Positions 7,602 through 15,633 of a DNA stretch of 47,029 nucleotides are shown in pieces. How positions within the stretch are numbered: the stretch's first letter is position 1; each line of letters begins with the position of its first letter. A model generated the notes under the pieces. The model was not told where the DNA came from. It searched no databases and saw only the letters and a program-made list of their open reading frames with translations. Where the stretch lies: positions 1 through 47,029 of the forward strand of contig CAZWHQ010000035.1 in assembly GCA_964633715.1 (NCBI GenBank), given 5' to 3'. Origin of the DNA: JAUWVG01 sp964633715 (GTDB taxonomy: Bacteria; Acidobacteriota; Aminicenantia; Aminicenantales; Aminicenantaceae). The position numbers and the translations under genes are program-made.

Positions 7602-7697
7602 TTGGGGCCTGGCTTCGAAAACTTCGAAAACTTTCCAAACCTTGACTATGCTTGAAAAAAGTTTTCGAAGTTTTCGAAGCCAGGCCCCAATTTTTTT
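7602..7697 (+). terminator. Long perfect hairpin plus T-run; second copy of the TTCGAA inverted repeat
   Basis: Arms 7602-7634 and 7658-7690 are exact reverse complements of 33 nt with a 23-nt loop, followed at once by seven T at 7691-7697. It lies six bases after the ABC operon stop and just before the convergent gene ending at 7698, so it fits an intrinsic terminator for the plus strand. It shares the GGGGCCTGGC block and TTCGAA units with the repeat at 36-147, but its tandem unit is 9 bp (CTTCGAAAA) rather than 8 bp. Confidence 0.85.
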
Positions 7698-8861
7698 CTA
7701 TTCAAAGGAGAGTTTGTCGGGGGGGGCGGTGGAAGGATTTTTCAGGTAAAATCCTATTCCGTTTCTGATGACTTCGGCATAATGAGGGACCTGATTTATC
7801 CGGACGCCTCTTTCCGGTTGATCCTCAGACCAGAGTTCGAGAATTTGAAGGATTGTCGAGCAGTGACGGCCGACCCGCACATCGATAGGCCAGCCGTTTT
7901 CGTCGATGCGTTCAAATAAAAGGCCGTGTTCTCCCGCCTTGACGACAAACTCATCTTTTCCCTCAAGAAGCAGAGCTCTGTTTGTCCGCCCCCGTGTGGC
8001 ATCCAGCATGGGTTCGGGAGCTTCTAACAGGAGAGATATGGCATTCGTGTGATCTCCGATCTCCCTGTGAGACAGTCCCCTTAAGGCTTCCGGGGAATTT
8101 TCAACCCCGATAGAAAAATCCTCAGTTCCTGAAATCATCATCGAGGCCATGGCCGCTAAATCCTGTCCTTTCTGGTGTGCGACAATGGTACTTATGACCG
8201 GATACTGGAGTTCTGCTTCATGAATGTCAAAAACAATATCGACATCTTCGTCCTTGATGAGCTGGGTCATGGCAAAACATGTCTTTTCTGTAAGAGTGCC
8301 ATTGGCCCGGCCGGGCCATGTTCTATTCAAATTCCGGATATCCACGTAGGCCAGCTCCTGTTTGCTTGGGTAGTGAATATAGACTTCTGGATCGGGCCAT
8401 TGGTCCAGAGGATTGGACCACCGGTCACCCATCCTGAAAGTTTGCTTTCCCCATTTTGTGGGGATGGAGAAATCCGGAGGGTAAGCACCTCCAAGCCGTG
8501 TGACAGTTGTTGCGCTTCGGTTGGCCGATAGGAGAACGATAACTGTCCCTTTTTCAATGATGGCATTTTCGACGAATATCCATCCCATCAACCGGCCGGC
8601 AGGTTCTTCAGGATGAGAGCCTCCTAGGATAAGGATAGTTCCTCCGGGTTCTGAACCTTTTAATATGTAAACATTGGCATCATTTATTGAGCCTTTGATT
8701 TTAGGGAAATACGCACTCAATCTTTTGACTTGAGTGACTCCCGGACCGAGTACAACAGGTTCCTTGAGATAACGACTTTTGTAAAAGCTGATTCCGGCAA
8801 ACACCATAAGAGCCATTCCCAAAAAGGACAAACAAATTTTCCTGGTCGTTGATATATCCAT
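7698..8861 (-). CDS. Exported M14 / succinylglutamate desuccinylase-aspartoacylase-like zinc hydrolase
   Basis: The 387-aa protein has an N-terminal signal or anchor helix (about residues 9-25), so it probably acts in the periplasm or at the membrane. Zinc-site features of the M14/aspartoacylase superfamily are visible: HPEE at 83-86 (His and Glu ligands), NLNRTWPG at 177-184, a later histidine in FDIHEAE (211-217), and LLLEAPEP as a possible catalytic-Glu region. It would cleave an amide bond in an acylated amino acid or a peptide; the substrate is unknown. It lies eight bases after the 49-aa membrane peptide and after a DctM-like permease, which suggests a cut-and-import unit. GGGGATAG precedes the ATG. 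Confidence 0.8.
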   Translation of the reverse strand: MDISTTRKICLSFLGMALMVFAGISFYKSRYLKEPVVLGPGVTQVKRLSAYFPKIKGSINDANVYILKGSEPGGTILILGGSHPEEPAGRLMGWIFVENAIIEKGTVIVLLSANRSATTVTRLGGAYPPDFSIPTKWGKQTFRMGDRWSNPLDQWPDPEVYIHYPSKQELAYVDIRNLNRTWPGRANGTLTEKTCFAMTQLIKDEDVDIVFDIHEAELQYPVISTIVAHQKGQDLAAMASMMISGTEDFSIGVENSPEALRGLSHREIGDHTNAISLLLEAPEPMLDATRGRTNRALLLEGKDEFVVKAGEHGLLFERIDENGWPIDVRVGRHCSTILQILELWSEDQPERGVRINQVPHYAEVIRNGIGFYLKNPSTAPPDKLSFE

Positions 8862-8869
8862 TCTATCCC

Positions 8870-9019
8870 CTATTTCAAACGCAAAAGCCTCAGGAGGAAA
8901 GGAATAAGGATAATGATATAGAGAATTTCATCCTGCCATTTTTTGCTCTTAATTAGATTCCAGATGATCAGCACGGCAATGAAAGCGGCTAAAACATAAT
9001 AGAGAAGTGTGACAATCAT
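8870..9019 (-). CDS. 49-aa membrane peptide with two helices
   Basis: The frame begins MIVTLLYYVLAAF and encodes two hydrophobic segments (about residues 2-20 and 31-45) separated by the basic turn KSKKWQ, ending RLLRLK. AAGG lies about nine bases before the ATG. It starts 14 nt after the DctM-like permease stop and ends eight bases before the hydrolase start, so all three are probably one transcript. TRAP transporters have a small DctQ subunit with four helices; this one is much shorter. The function is unknown. Confidence 0.6.
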   Translation of the reverse strand: MIVTLLYYVLAAFIAVLIIWNLIKSKKWQDEILYIIILIPFLLRLLRLK

Positions 9020-9033
9020 GCTGTTTGCCTTTT

Positions 9034-10326
9034 TTATAATAATGTTAAAAAACTCAATGACTTGCTGAAAATAACCATCAGGGTTCCGGTGGCCATGATG
9101 ATTAACGCCGGAATGATACAGTGTTTTAACAGCAAAGAGTAAGGTTCTTGCATTCCTATAGTATCCTTAGTCAACCGGCCAATAATGGCTGTGGGCGGGA
9201 GGGCATCTCCCAGAGGCCATATGACACTCATTCCGGCCAGAGCGATGATCGGATTGAGGCCGATCGTGTTAAACAGGAGCACAAGAGGAACTCCGAGCAC
9301 AGGTGCAGCTCCCCACATGAGCACAGCCTCAGATACAGGAAGGACCAAAAAGAGAGAGGAAAAAACAACTATAACCGGGAGAGTGATAATAGAAATTGCG
9401 ATAAGCCCTCTAACTCCAGTAAGGGTCATGATCTGAACTAAAATCCCTACACAGGTTAAAGTCCCGATCAAAGGCAGAAGTTGCTGGACGGTGTCCCGGG
9501 AAATCTTCAATATTTTCAGTTTTACGGGAGACGTCAGTACGGTGATGAAGGCAGCAAAGACAAAAATAAGCGGTAGTCCCAGGATCGGGAAAGAATGAGG
9601 CAGAACTCTACCCAAAATAACAAAAGCAAGGAAAAAAAGAAAAGGGAGGAGTACCCGTGTCCAGTTCATTCCTTTTGGAGCTTCAGGAAGTTCTGTTAAT
9701 GCCTTTTCAAGATTCACCTGCTGGCCTTTCCATCCAAGGATGAATATTGTTAAAAGTGCCAAAACGACGCAGGGGATCAAGAGTGGAAGAAAAAAACCCA
9801 CATAGGGCATATTGACCCCGGCTGCTGTTAGCATAGCCCAGAGACTGACCGGAGGAGCCGCGGCGCTCAATCCTGCAATGACAAAAATGATGGCTGCGAT
9901 TTTTGGTTTTGACAGTCCCATATAGCCCAAAACCACAGAGATCATGCCCCCGGTGATCAGAACGGTTACACTTCCTGCTCCTGTTAAGGCACCTGGGATA
10001 AGCAGAAGGATCGTTATGAGGATAAACAGAATAGACCTTCGACGGTGAAACTTTCTAAGGATCCCTCGAATGACATAAGCCACTCCTCCGGATTCTTTGA
10101 GGAGATTCATAAATAGTGTCGCAGTAACAAAAATGAGGATGATGTCAAAGTACGTAAAAGCACCTTCTGCAATGTGTCGGGCCGGGATGCCAGCCCCTCC
10201 TGCCAGAGCCCCAGCAATAGCGGCAAGAAACATTGACAGCTCGGTCGAAATTTTCAGGGTTTTGGCGACAATGTAGACCACTACCATCACGGCCAGGATG
10301 ATTTGGGTGGATGTGAACATACTCAT
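9034..10326 (-). CDS. DctM-like large permease (TRAP / ion transporter superfamily)
   Basis: The 430-aa protein has 11-12 predicted membrane helices and the look of the TRAP large-permease family: GALTGAGSVTVLITGGM, a SAAAPPVSLWAM stretch, and PVSEAVLMWGAAPVLGVP in the second half, suggesting two inverted repeats. Such proteins import carboxylates or acyl amino acids using an ion gradient. No periplasmic DctP binding protein is present, so it may work alone, or with the 49-aa peptide. The start is MSMF at an ATG with no clear ribosome site. Confidence 0.75.
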   Translation of the reverse strand: MSMFTSTQIILAVMVVVYIVAKTLKISTELSMFLAAIAGALAGGAGIPARHIAEGAFTYFDIILIFVTATLFMNLLKESGGVAYVIRGILRKFHRRRSILFILITILLLIPGALTGAGSVTVLITGGMISVVLGYMGLSKPKIAAIIFVIAGLSAAAPPVSLWAMLTAAGVNMPYVGFFLPLLIPCVVLALLTIFILGWKGQQVNLEKALTELPEAPKGMNWTRVLLPFLFFLAFVILGRVLPHSFPILGLPLIFVFAAFITVLTSPVKLKILKISRDTVQQLLPLIGTLTCVGILVQIMTLTGVRGLIAISIITLPVIVVFSSLFLVLPVSEAVLMWGAAPVLGVPLVLLFNTIGLNPIIALAGMSVIWPLGDALPPTAIIGRLTKDTIGMQEPYSLLLKHCIIPALIIMATGTLMVIFSKSLSFLTLL

Positions 10327-10341
10327 GATTTATTAACCGAT

Positions 10342-10371
10342 TTTATACTGTATAAAAAAAACTGATGTAAA
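10342..10371 (-). promoter_or_regulatory. Candidate promoter of the DctM operon
   Basis: On the minus strand TTTACA (10371-10366) is followed after 18 nt by TATAAA (10347-10342). Transcription would start about nine bases before the ATG at 10326, where I see no Shine-Dalgarno sequence, so the leader would be very short. In the rest of the gap 10327-10527 I see no supported gene. Confidence 0.5.
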
Positions 10372-10527
10372 ATCAAATGATTTCAATGTAAGTAGCATCC
10401 ACATTTCCATATCTATTTTAGAGTTGAATCCGGGACCCATTACGTATTCTGCCCCCATCACATACGAATGTGCATGGCGACAGACATACGACGTCCCAAT
10501 GCGACTCAACTGCATGGCCTAGTCTTT

Positions 10528-11283
10528 TTACTTCGTTGTCAGGCCGATCATGGCTATAACTTCTTCTTCGATGCCCTGTGGGTTTTTCCTGAAAAATTGT
10601 ATCGTAAGGGAGTGAGTGTGCTGTAGAGCTAGTCTTGGCTCTCCCTCGTCTTTCTTCTTAGTAAGAGTTCTTATAAGCTTATAGCCCATTAAAAGGGTAT
10701 CGATAATGGATATCGTATTTTTTATCGGGAGTTCCCTTTCCCTCTCCTTAGGAACGTAAAAGGGATCGGTGTTTCGCGGAACCGTGGCGAGATCTTTCTG
10801 GATAGCTGGAATCATTTCCAGCTGCTTCATCCTGATAGAGACCAACTGGTTTTCTATATACAGAGTGAGTTTTTGCTCAGGAGTTTCCGGTTCTGGTTTT
10901 GTTTTTTTTGGAGCGTCCATGATGGCCAGCTGAATGTCCAGAACGATGTCTTTCCGGGTGACGGCTTTCTCTGTTTTGAGTTCCAAGAGAAACGAGTGCG
11001 TTGCCGTTTTTTCAAAAAATGACTTGGTGGGGATGGACAGGAAATTGACTCCTCTCGGGAGGTAGCCTGCACTTAAAAATATGTCTTCATTCGACAGCTT
11101 GTAGTAGGCAGGAGCGATCATGTTTAGGCTGATCCGGATTTCGTGAGGAGCCGTGACATATGTTTGGTTGGGATTTTTTATGAGGAAAATCTCCTTGATC
11201 AAGCCATCTCCCTGCTGGGCTGTAGCAAGCGAGCTTAAAAGGAGAAAAACAATGCTGAGCAGAGCCTTTTTCTTAAAAATCAT
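10528..11283 (-). CDS. Secreted protein of unknown function, downstream of tonB
   Basis: The 251-aa protein has a signal peptide (KKKALLSIVFLLLSSLATAQQ) and no family I recognise. The mature part looks like beta-sandwich sequence (about 30-115), then a Pro/Lys/Glu-rich linker (KTKPEPETPEQK), then a helical region and a basic KKKDEGE stretch. I chose the ATG at 11283 rather than the in-frame TTG at 11295 because it gives a normal signal peptide. It overlaps the tonB end by 11 nt, so it is probably co-expressed and may be an accessory periplasmic factor for TonB-dependent uptake; that link is inference. Confidence 0.72.
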   Translation of the reverse strand: MIFKKKALLSIVFLLLSSLATAQQGDGLIKEIFLIKNPNQTYVTAPHEIRISLNMIAPAYYKLSNEDIFLSAGYLPRGVNFLSIPTKSFFEKTATHSFLLELKTEKAVTRKDIVLDIQLAIMDAPKKTKPEPETPEQKLTLYIENQLVSIRMKQLEMIPAIQKDLATVPRNTDPFYVPKERERELPIKNTISIIDTLLMGYKLIRTLTKKKDEGEPRLALQHTHSLTIQFFRKNPQGIEEEVIAMIGLTTK

Positions 11284-12190
11284 ACTCAAACTCAATCGTG
11301 AAAACGAGGGATTTTGAAGGGTACATCATGGGAAGGCCAGGCAATGGGAGACTTCTCTCGATAGCATTCACAGCGGAGTCATCAAGCACTTGATCTCCTG
11401 AGGACTTGATGACCTCCACGTTTATCATTTCCCCACTTTTAGTGAAGGTTACGGAAATCCTGACTGTTCCTTTTATTCCTTGAGGTTGTCTAGGATCGAT
11501 AATCCAGTTTCTTTCAATCTTCTCGAGAACTTTGTCTGCCCAAGGAGCAAGATCTTTAGTCAAAAAACGTACAGATGTTTGGCCAAGTGGTTGTGGGGAT
11601 GTCCCTTCAGAACTTTTAGGATTTCTGCCTCCAGCTAACCTGTATTGTGTGTTCAAACCATATGAAGAGAGAAGACCAACTGGCCTTTTTCTCTGAACCA
11701 CTTCTTGTGGATCTTTCTCCAAATTTTTAAATGATCCTGGATCATAAACCAGAGAAAAACCTTCCTTTTCAACGCGATCCAGTGTGAAACGGCTGAGAAT
11801 TTCGGGATCTAATTGAATTTCTGGTTCATTGGATTGGCTGTATTGGCTGGTGAGGTATTCTTCGATTTCTTCTTTAGAAAAAACCGGAAGATCTTGAGGT
11901 AAATCTCCAGTCTCCTCCATACTCAGATTGGTCTTTGATTCAGTCGTCTCGACATCTAATCCTGATTTCAGCTGAAGATATTCCAATTCTGATAGAAATA
12001 ATTGCTCTTCGTTCACCAGAAATACAGCTCGAACTTCATTGTCTTTAAAGAGTTCACCAATAGGATGAAAGAAGGATACACTCAGCCATAAAAAAAACAC
12101 ATGGATTAGGAGTGAAAAAAATAGACTGAGCCGCTTTCTCTTCTTGATTTGAGAATCTTCTCTGCCAAGGCCGCTCTGCTGAAAAAGAAT
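11273..12190 (-). CDS. tonB: TonB-family energy transducer, start codon uncertain (AUU or GTG)
   Basis: The C-terminal 85 residues are a TonB_C domain (KVLEKIERNWIIDPRQ, GTVRISVTFTKSGEM, SSGDQVLDDSAVNAIE, ending EFEYDF), which contacts TonB boxes of outer-membrane receptors. The conventional start would be GTG at 12100, giving 275 aa, but that cuts the membrane anchor in half. The frame stays open upstream and encodes IKKRKRLSLFFSLLIHVFFL, a basic stretch and full helix typical of TonB N-termini. The only well-placed upstream initiator is ATT at 12190, six bases after a perfect GGAGG (12201-12197), giving 305 aa. An out-of-frame ATG at 12203 could instead point to a frameshift. No ExbB or ExbD is nearby. 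Confidence 0.82.
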   Translation of the reverse strand: MLFQQSGLGREDSQIKKRKRLSLFFSLLIHVFFLWLSVSFFHPIGELFKDNEVRAVFLVNEEQLFLSELEYLQLKSGLDVETTESKTNLSMEETGDLPQDLPVFSKEEIEEYLTSQYSQSNEPEIQLDPEILSRFTLDRVEKEGFSLVYDPGSFKNLEKDPQEVVQRKRPVGLLSSYGLNTQYRLAGGRNPKSSEGTSPQPLGQTSVRFLTKDLAPWADKVLEKIERNWIIDPRQPQGIKGTVRISVTFTKSGEMINVEVIKSSGDQVLDDSAVNAIERSLPLPGLPMMYPSKSLVFTIEFEYDF

Positions 12191-12201
12191 ACTCTTCCTC
12201 C
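12188..12201 (-). promoter_or_regulatory. Strong Shine-Dalgarno facing an ATT codon, start of tonB
   Basis: On the minus strand GGAGGAAGAGT (12201-12191) directly precedes ATT at 12190-12188. This site decides the tonB start: no ATG, GTG or TTG in the right frame lies between it and the GTG at 12100. Confidence 0.5.
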
Positions 12202-12282
12202 ATTTCTATAATCCATCTTTTTTAAAAAAGTTTCAAATTTTTTGGGGACACTTCCTCTGAAACTGGGAATCTTTTTTTAGGG

Positions 12283-12309
12283 TTGAATAAAATCTTTCAT
12301 TTTTATAAT
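12283..12309 (+). promoter_or_regulatory. Candidate promoter for the sortilin-like gene
   Basis: TTGAAT (12283-12288) and a perfect TATAAT (12304-12309) are 15 nt apart, two less than optimal. They face the gene at 12424 and leave a leader of about 105 nt. Confidence 0.4.
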
Positions 12310-12423
12310 TTGGTTCCATGGACAAATCAAAACCTATGCGACAACAACCAGCAAGTGTCTAATGAAAGCTGTCGAAAATGCTTTGTCACTCCCTTTAAAA
12401 AACGAACAAAAGAAGGAGGCAAG

Positions 12424-15129
12424 ATGAAGTTTAGAAGTTGGAAACTTATAACGGTAATCTTTATTGTTTTTATGGCCATTCCGTTAATATCAACCGAAAC
12501 GGAAGATTTCTTTAATGCTGATTTATTGAAAAACTTTACGTACCGGAATCTGGGACCCTTCCGGAGCGGATCGTGGATCAGCGATTTTGCCGTTCCAGAA
12601 ACTCCGGAGGAGGCACATCTCTATACCTTTTATGTGGCTGGAAGAAACGGAGGCCTTTGGAAGACAACCAATAACGGCACAACTTTTAAGCCTCTCTTTG
12701 ATGATCAGGATATTTTTTCTATAGGCGATGTGACTCTCGCTCCCGCAGATCCCAATACAGTGTGGGTAGGGACTGGTGAACACGCCACGGCCAGGAGTTC
12801 ATACTGGGGAGACGGAGTATACAAATCAACAAACGGAGGGGAGACCTGGGCACATATGGGATTAGAAGAGACACAGCACATCGGAAGGATCGTTGTGCAT
12901 CCCCAAAATCCTGATATCGTCTATGTTGCTGCGATGGGGCACCTTTTTACACCCAATGAGGAAAGAGGGGTTTTCAAGACTGCGGATGGCGGAAAGACGT
13001 GGAATAAAATCCTCTTTATCAATGAGAATGTTGGTGTGATCGATATGGTGATTAACCGGGATTCTCCAGATATCCTCTATGCGGCCGCCTATGAAAAATA
13101 CCGCTATCCATGGCATTTTGAGGCCGGAGGCCCAAAGAGTGGAATTTACAAAACCTCAAATGCCGGTCGGTCCTGGGAAAAACTTGGAAAAGGCCTGCCT
13201 GCTGGAAAAATCGGACGTATTGGCCTGGATATCTATCAAAAAAGCCCGGATATCCTCTATGCGGTTATCGAAAATTGCAACATGCGGCCTCCCACTGATT
13301 CTGAAATTGAACAGGATCGCAGGTTGGGAAGAGAAGCTCTTGAGCGTGAGAAAGGAGGAGAGGTTTACAGAACGGATGACGCGGGGAAAACATGGACCAA
13401 GATGAACTCCGTAAAAGACAATGTGGGAGGAAAAGCGGCTTATTCCTTCAATCAGATCAGAGTCGATCCCAATAACGACCAGAAGATCTATGTGACCACC
13501 ATCAGTTTGGCCAGCTCCGACGACGGGGGCCGAACATGGTCTGATATCGACTGGCCGCCTGAAAAAATGTTCCCCAGCGCTTTTGGTGATATCCGGACCA
13601 TGTGGATTGATCCGCAAAATTCCAACAGAATTTTTATGGGTAGTGATGGAGGCCTCTATATCTCCTATGATGGCGGTAAAACGAGCGATTATTATGACAA
13701 TCTCCCCATGGCACAGTATTATGACATTGGGGTGGATATGGAGGATCCCTACAACATCTATGGAGGGCTTCAGTGCCATGACAATTGGAAAATCCCGAGC
13801 AATTCCTGGTCAGGACAGGTGACGATAGAAGACTGTATCCCTATGGGTGGTGGAGACGGGATGTACAACGTGGTCGATCCCCAAGACAGCCGCTGGGTGT
13901 ACAACACTATCCAATTTGGAGGGCATGCCCGTGTGGACCAGAAGTTAGGAACCCGGACAAACATTGTTCCCCGCAGAAGCAATGGACAAGATCGCTACAG
14001 ATTCAACTGGTGCCCGCCTCTTCATATCTCTCCGCATAACAGCAAGACAATCTATGCCGGCACACAGGTCCTTCTTATGTCTAAAAAAAGAGGTGATGAT
14101 TGGCAGGAGATCAGTCCTGACCTGTCTTTGAACGATCCCGTTAAAATCGCGGGCCAGGGCCACATCCAGTACTGTACGATCACCACTATCTCAGAGTCTC
14201 CCCTAAAACAGGGTGTGATTTGGGTGGGGACCGATGATGGCAAAGTCTGGGTGACAAAAGATACTGGCGCGACATGGAATGATGTCACAAAGAATATCGC
14301 CTCATCTGGGGGACCTGAACACCTTTGGGTTAGCCGGGTCTTTGCATCAAATTTTGAGGATGGCAAGGCCTATGTCACAAAAACAGGATACCGCAGGGAT
14401 GACTTTAGGCCTTTTGTTTTTAAAACGTCAGACTTTGGTGCCACATGGATCAACATCTCCTCCGGTCTTCCGGACAAACCTATAAATGTCATTTATGAGG
14501 ACAAAAAAAATCCCGAGCTTCTTTTTCTGGGAAATGACAACGGTGTTTATGTCTCCATTTCAGGCGGAGATCAATGGATTCCTCTGCGCAACAACATGCC
14601 TACGATCGCAGTACACGATCTTCTCGTTCATCCCAGAGAAAACGACCTTGTGGTCGGAACATACGGCCGAGGGCTGTACATCACGGATATTTCTCCTCTT
14701 CAGGAAATCAACAATAAAATTCTAGAAGAAGATATCTACCTTTTTAAGGTGAAACCTACAGTACAAAGAGTGACGCGGGGGTGGGGGAACTACAACCTCT
14801 ATGGGAACAGACATCTTTCGACTCCCAATGAGCCAAATGCTGTTGTGTTTAACTACTACTTAAAAGAGCCAACAGATGGACCGGTTAAAGTGACCATTTC
14901 TTATCTCAATGGGGAAATCCTGGCGCAACTAGATGGTCAAAACAGAGCGGGAATCAGCAAGGCATTTTGGAACATGCGCGGCCAGATAGGCAGCGAACAG
15001 GCTCAAAGGCAGAGAAGGTCCAGATCGCTCGTAGATCCAGGAGACTACATCGTTTCTATTGAAGTCAACGGAAAAAAACTATCTCAGAAATTCAGTATTA
15101 CAGAACGGAAAGGGTGGCCCATCCTCTAA
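12424..15129 (+). CDS. Exported sortilin/VPS10-like BNR (Asp-box) beta-propeller protein
   Basis: The 901-aa protein has a signal peptide (MKFRSWKLITVIFIVF, ending near LISTE) and many Asp-box motifs of the form S/T-x-D/N-G-G-x-T-W: KSTNGGETW, KTADGGKTW, KTSNAGRSW, RTDDAGKTW, SSDDGGRTW, VTKDTGATW. These make WD40/YVTN/BNR-like propellers, often labelled 'glycosyl hydrolase' or sortilin-like; a catalytic role is not shown. The C-terminal 150 residues resemble a beta-sandwich (GPVKVTISYLNGEILAQL). I chose the ATG at 12424 because AAGGAGG lies just before it; the open frame runs 141 nt further upstream without a signal peptide. A paralogue is at 35805. Likely role: periplasmic or surface binding of polymers. 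Confidence 0.87.
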   Translation: MKFRSWKLITVIFIVFMAIPLISTETEDFFNADLLKNFTYRNLGPFRSGSWISDFAVPETPEEAHLYTFYVAGRNGGLWKTTNNGTTFKPLFDDQDIFSIGDVTLAPADPNTVWVGTGEHATARSSYWGDGVYKSTNGGETWAHMGLEETQHIGRIVVHPQNPDIVYVAAMGHLFTPNEERGVFKTADGGKTWNKILFINENVGVIDMVINRDSPDILYAAAYEKYRYPWHFEAGGPKSGIYKTSNAGRSWEKLGKGLPAGKIGRIGLDIYQKSPDILYAVIENCNMRPPTDSEIEQDRRLGREALEREKGGEVYRTDDAGKTWTKMNSVKDNVGGKAAYSFNQIRVDPNNDQKIYVTTISLASSDDGGRTWSDIDWPPEKMFPSAFGDIRTMWIDPQNSNRIFMGSDGGLYISYDGGKTSDYYDNLPMAQYYDIGVDMEDPYNIYGGLQCHDNWKIPSNSWSGQVTIEDCIPMGGGDGMYNVVDPQDSRWVYNTIQFGGHARVDQKLGTRTNIVPRRSNGQDRYRFNWCPPLHISPHNSKTIYAGTQVLLMSKKRGDDWQEISPDLSLNDPVKIAGQGHIQYCTITTISESPLKQGVIWVGTDDGKVWVTKDTGATWNDVTKNIASSGGPEHLWVSRVFASNFEDGKAYVTKTGYRRDDFRPFVFKTSDFGATWINISSGLPDKPINVIYEDKKNPELLFLGNDNGVYVSISGGDQWIPLRNNMPTIAVHDLLVHPRENDLVVGTYGRGLYITDISPLQEINNKILEEDIYLFKVKPTVQRVTRGWGNYNLYGNRHLSTPNEPNAVVFNYYLKEPTDGPVKVTISYLNGEILAQLDGQNRAGISKAFWNMRGQIGSEQAQRQRRSRSLVDPGDYIVSIEVNGKKLSQKFSITERKGWPIL

Positions 15130-15148
15130 AACAGGAGGAGGATCTCTT

Positions 15149-15565
15149 TTATTTCAAAACTTCTTGAAAATCTTCCTGTGCTTTTTGCACATCGGGATCG
15201 TCGGCAAATTGTGAAGTCTTCGCCATGGCTGAAAACATTTTGGACCAAAGGTCTTCCATCTTGGCGGCTTCTTCTTTTAGCTCCTCGGGGGGGTCGGACA
15301 TGTCTTTGAGTTCGGGGTATTTTTCCTCCATTTTTGTCATTTCAGTTCTAAAGTCTTTCATTTTATTTGTGAAATCAGTAAGAGCGGCAGCCACTTTTTT
15401 TGCCGTATCCGCTTTTTCCATGGTCTCCATCCATTTTTCCGTAGTTGTATTGAGTTTTTTCATCGTGGATTTGACGTCTGAGTATTTGCCTCCTCCACCA
15501 CATGCTGTTATCCCAAAGACAAACAGACAAAGCCCAACAATTGCCATCCATCCTCTAATCTTCAT
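15149..15565 (-). CDS. Small helical lipoprotein
   Basis: The 138-aa protein has a lipoprotein signal with lipobox ITAC and the lipidated cysteine at 22, followed by GGGGKYSD. The mature part is strongly helical and charged (Lys, Glu, Met-rich), with PELKDMSDPPEELKEEAAKM, likely a helical bundle in the periplasm. A GGAGG ribosome site precedes the ATG, and a good promoter with a palindrome lies upstream (15604-15632). It converges on the sortilin-like gene. I know no function. Confidence 0.82.
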   Translation of the reverse strand: MKIRGWMAIVGLCLFVFGITACGGGGKYSDVKSTMKKLNTTTEKWMETMEKADTAKKVAAALTDFTNKMKDFRTEMTKMEEKYPELKDMSDPPEELKEEAAKMEDLWSKMFSAMAKTSQFADDPDVQKAQEDFQEVLK

Positions 15566-15603
15566 TTTTCCTCCTGACGTATTTTCCTAGTAAATCTGTA
15601 AGT

Positions 15604-15632
15604 ACAGTATTAATTTAATACAATAAAGTCAA
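15604..15632 (-). promoter_or_regulatory. Promoter with a perfect palindrome between -35 and -10
   Basis: On the minus strand TTGACT (15632-15627) and TACTGT (15609-15604) are 17 nt apart. The spacer holds GTATTAA-T-TTAATAC (15607-15621), a perfect 7-1-7 palindrome that touches the -10 box. A protein bound there would compete with RNA polymerase, so regulated expression of the lipoprotein is likely. The promoter also faces away from the GH2 gene's 3' end. Confidence 0.62.
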
Positions 15633-15633
15633 A

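Noticed and set aside
10333..10515. 60-aa minus-strand ORF in the gap before the DctM operon
   Set aside because: No ribosome site, no recognisable composition, and it overlaps the likely promoter of the downstream gene.
13156..13779. 207-aa ORF opposite the sortilin-like gene
   Set aside because: It lies fully antisense to a well-supported long gene with consistent codon pattern; it is a shadow frame.
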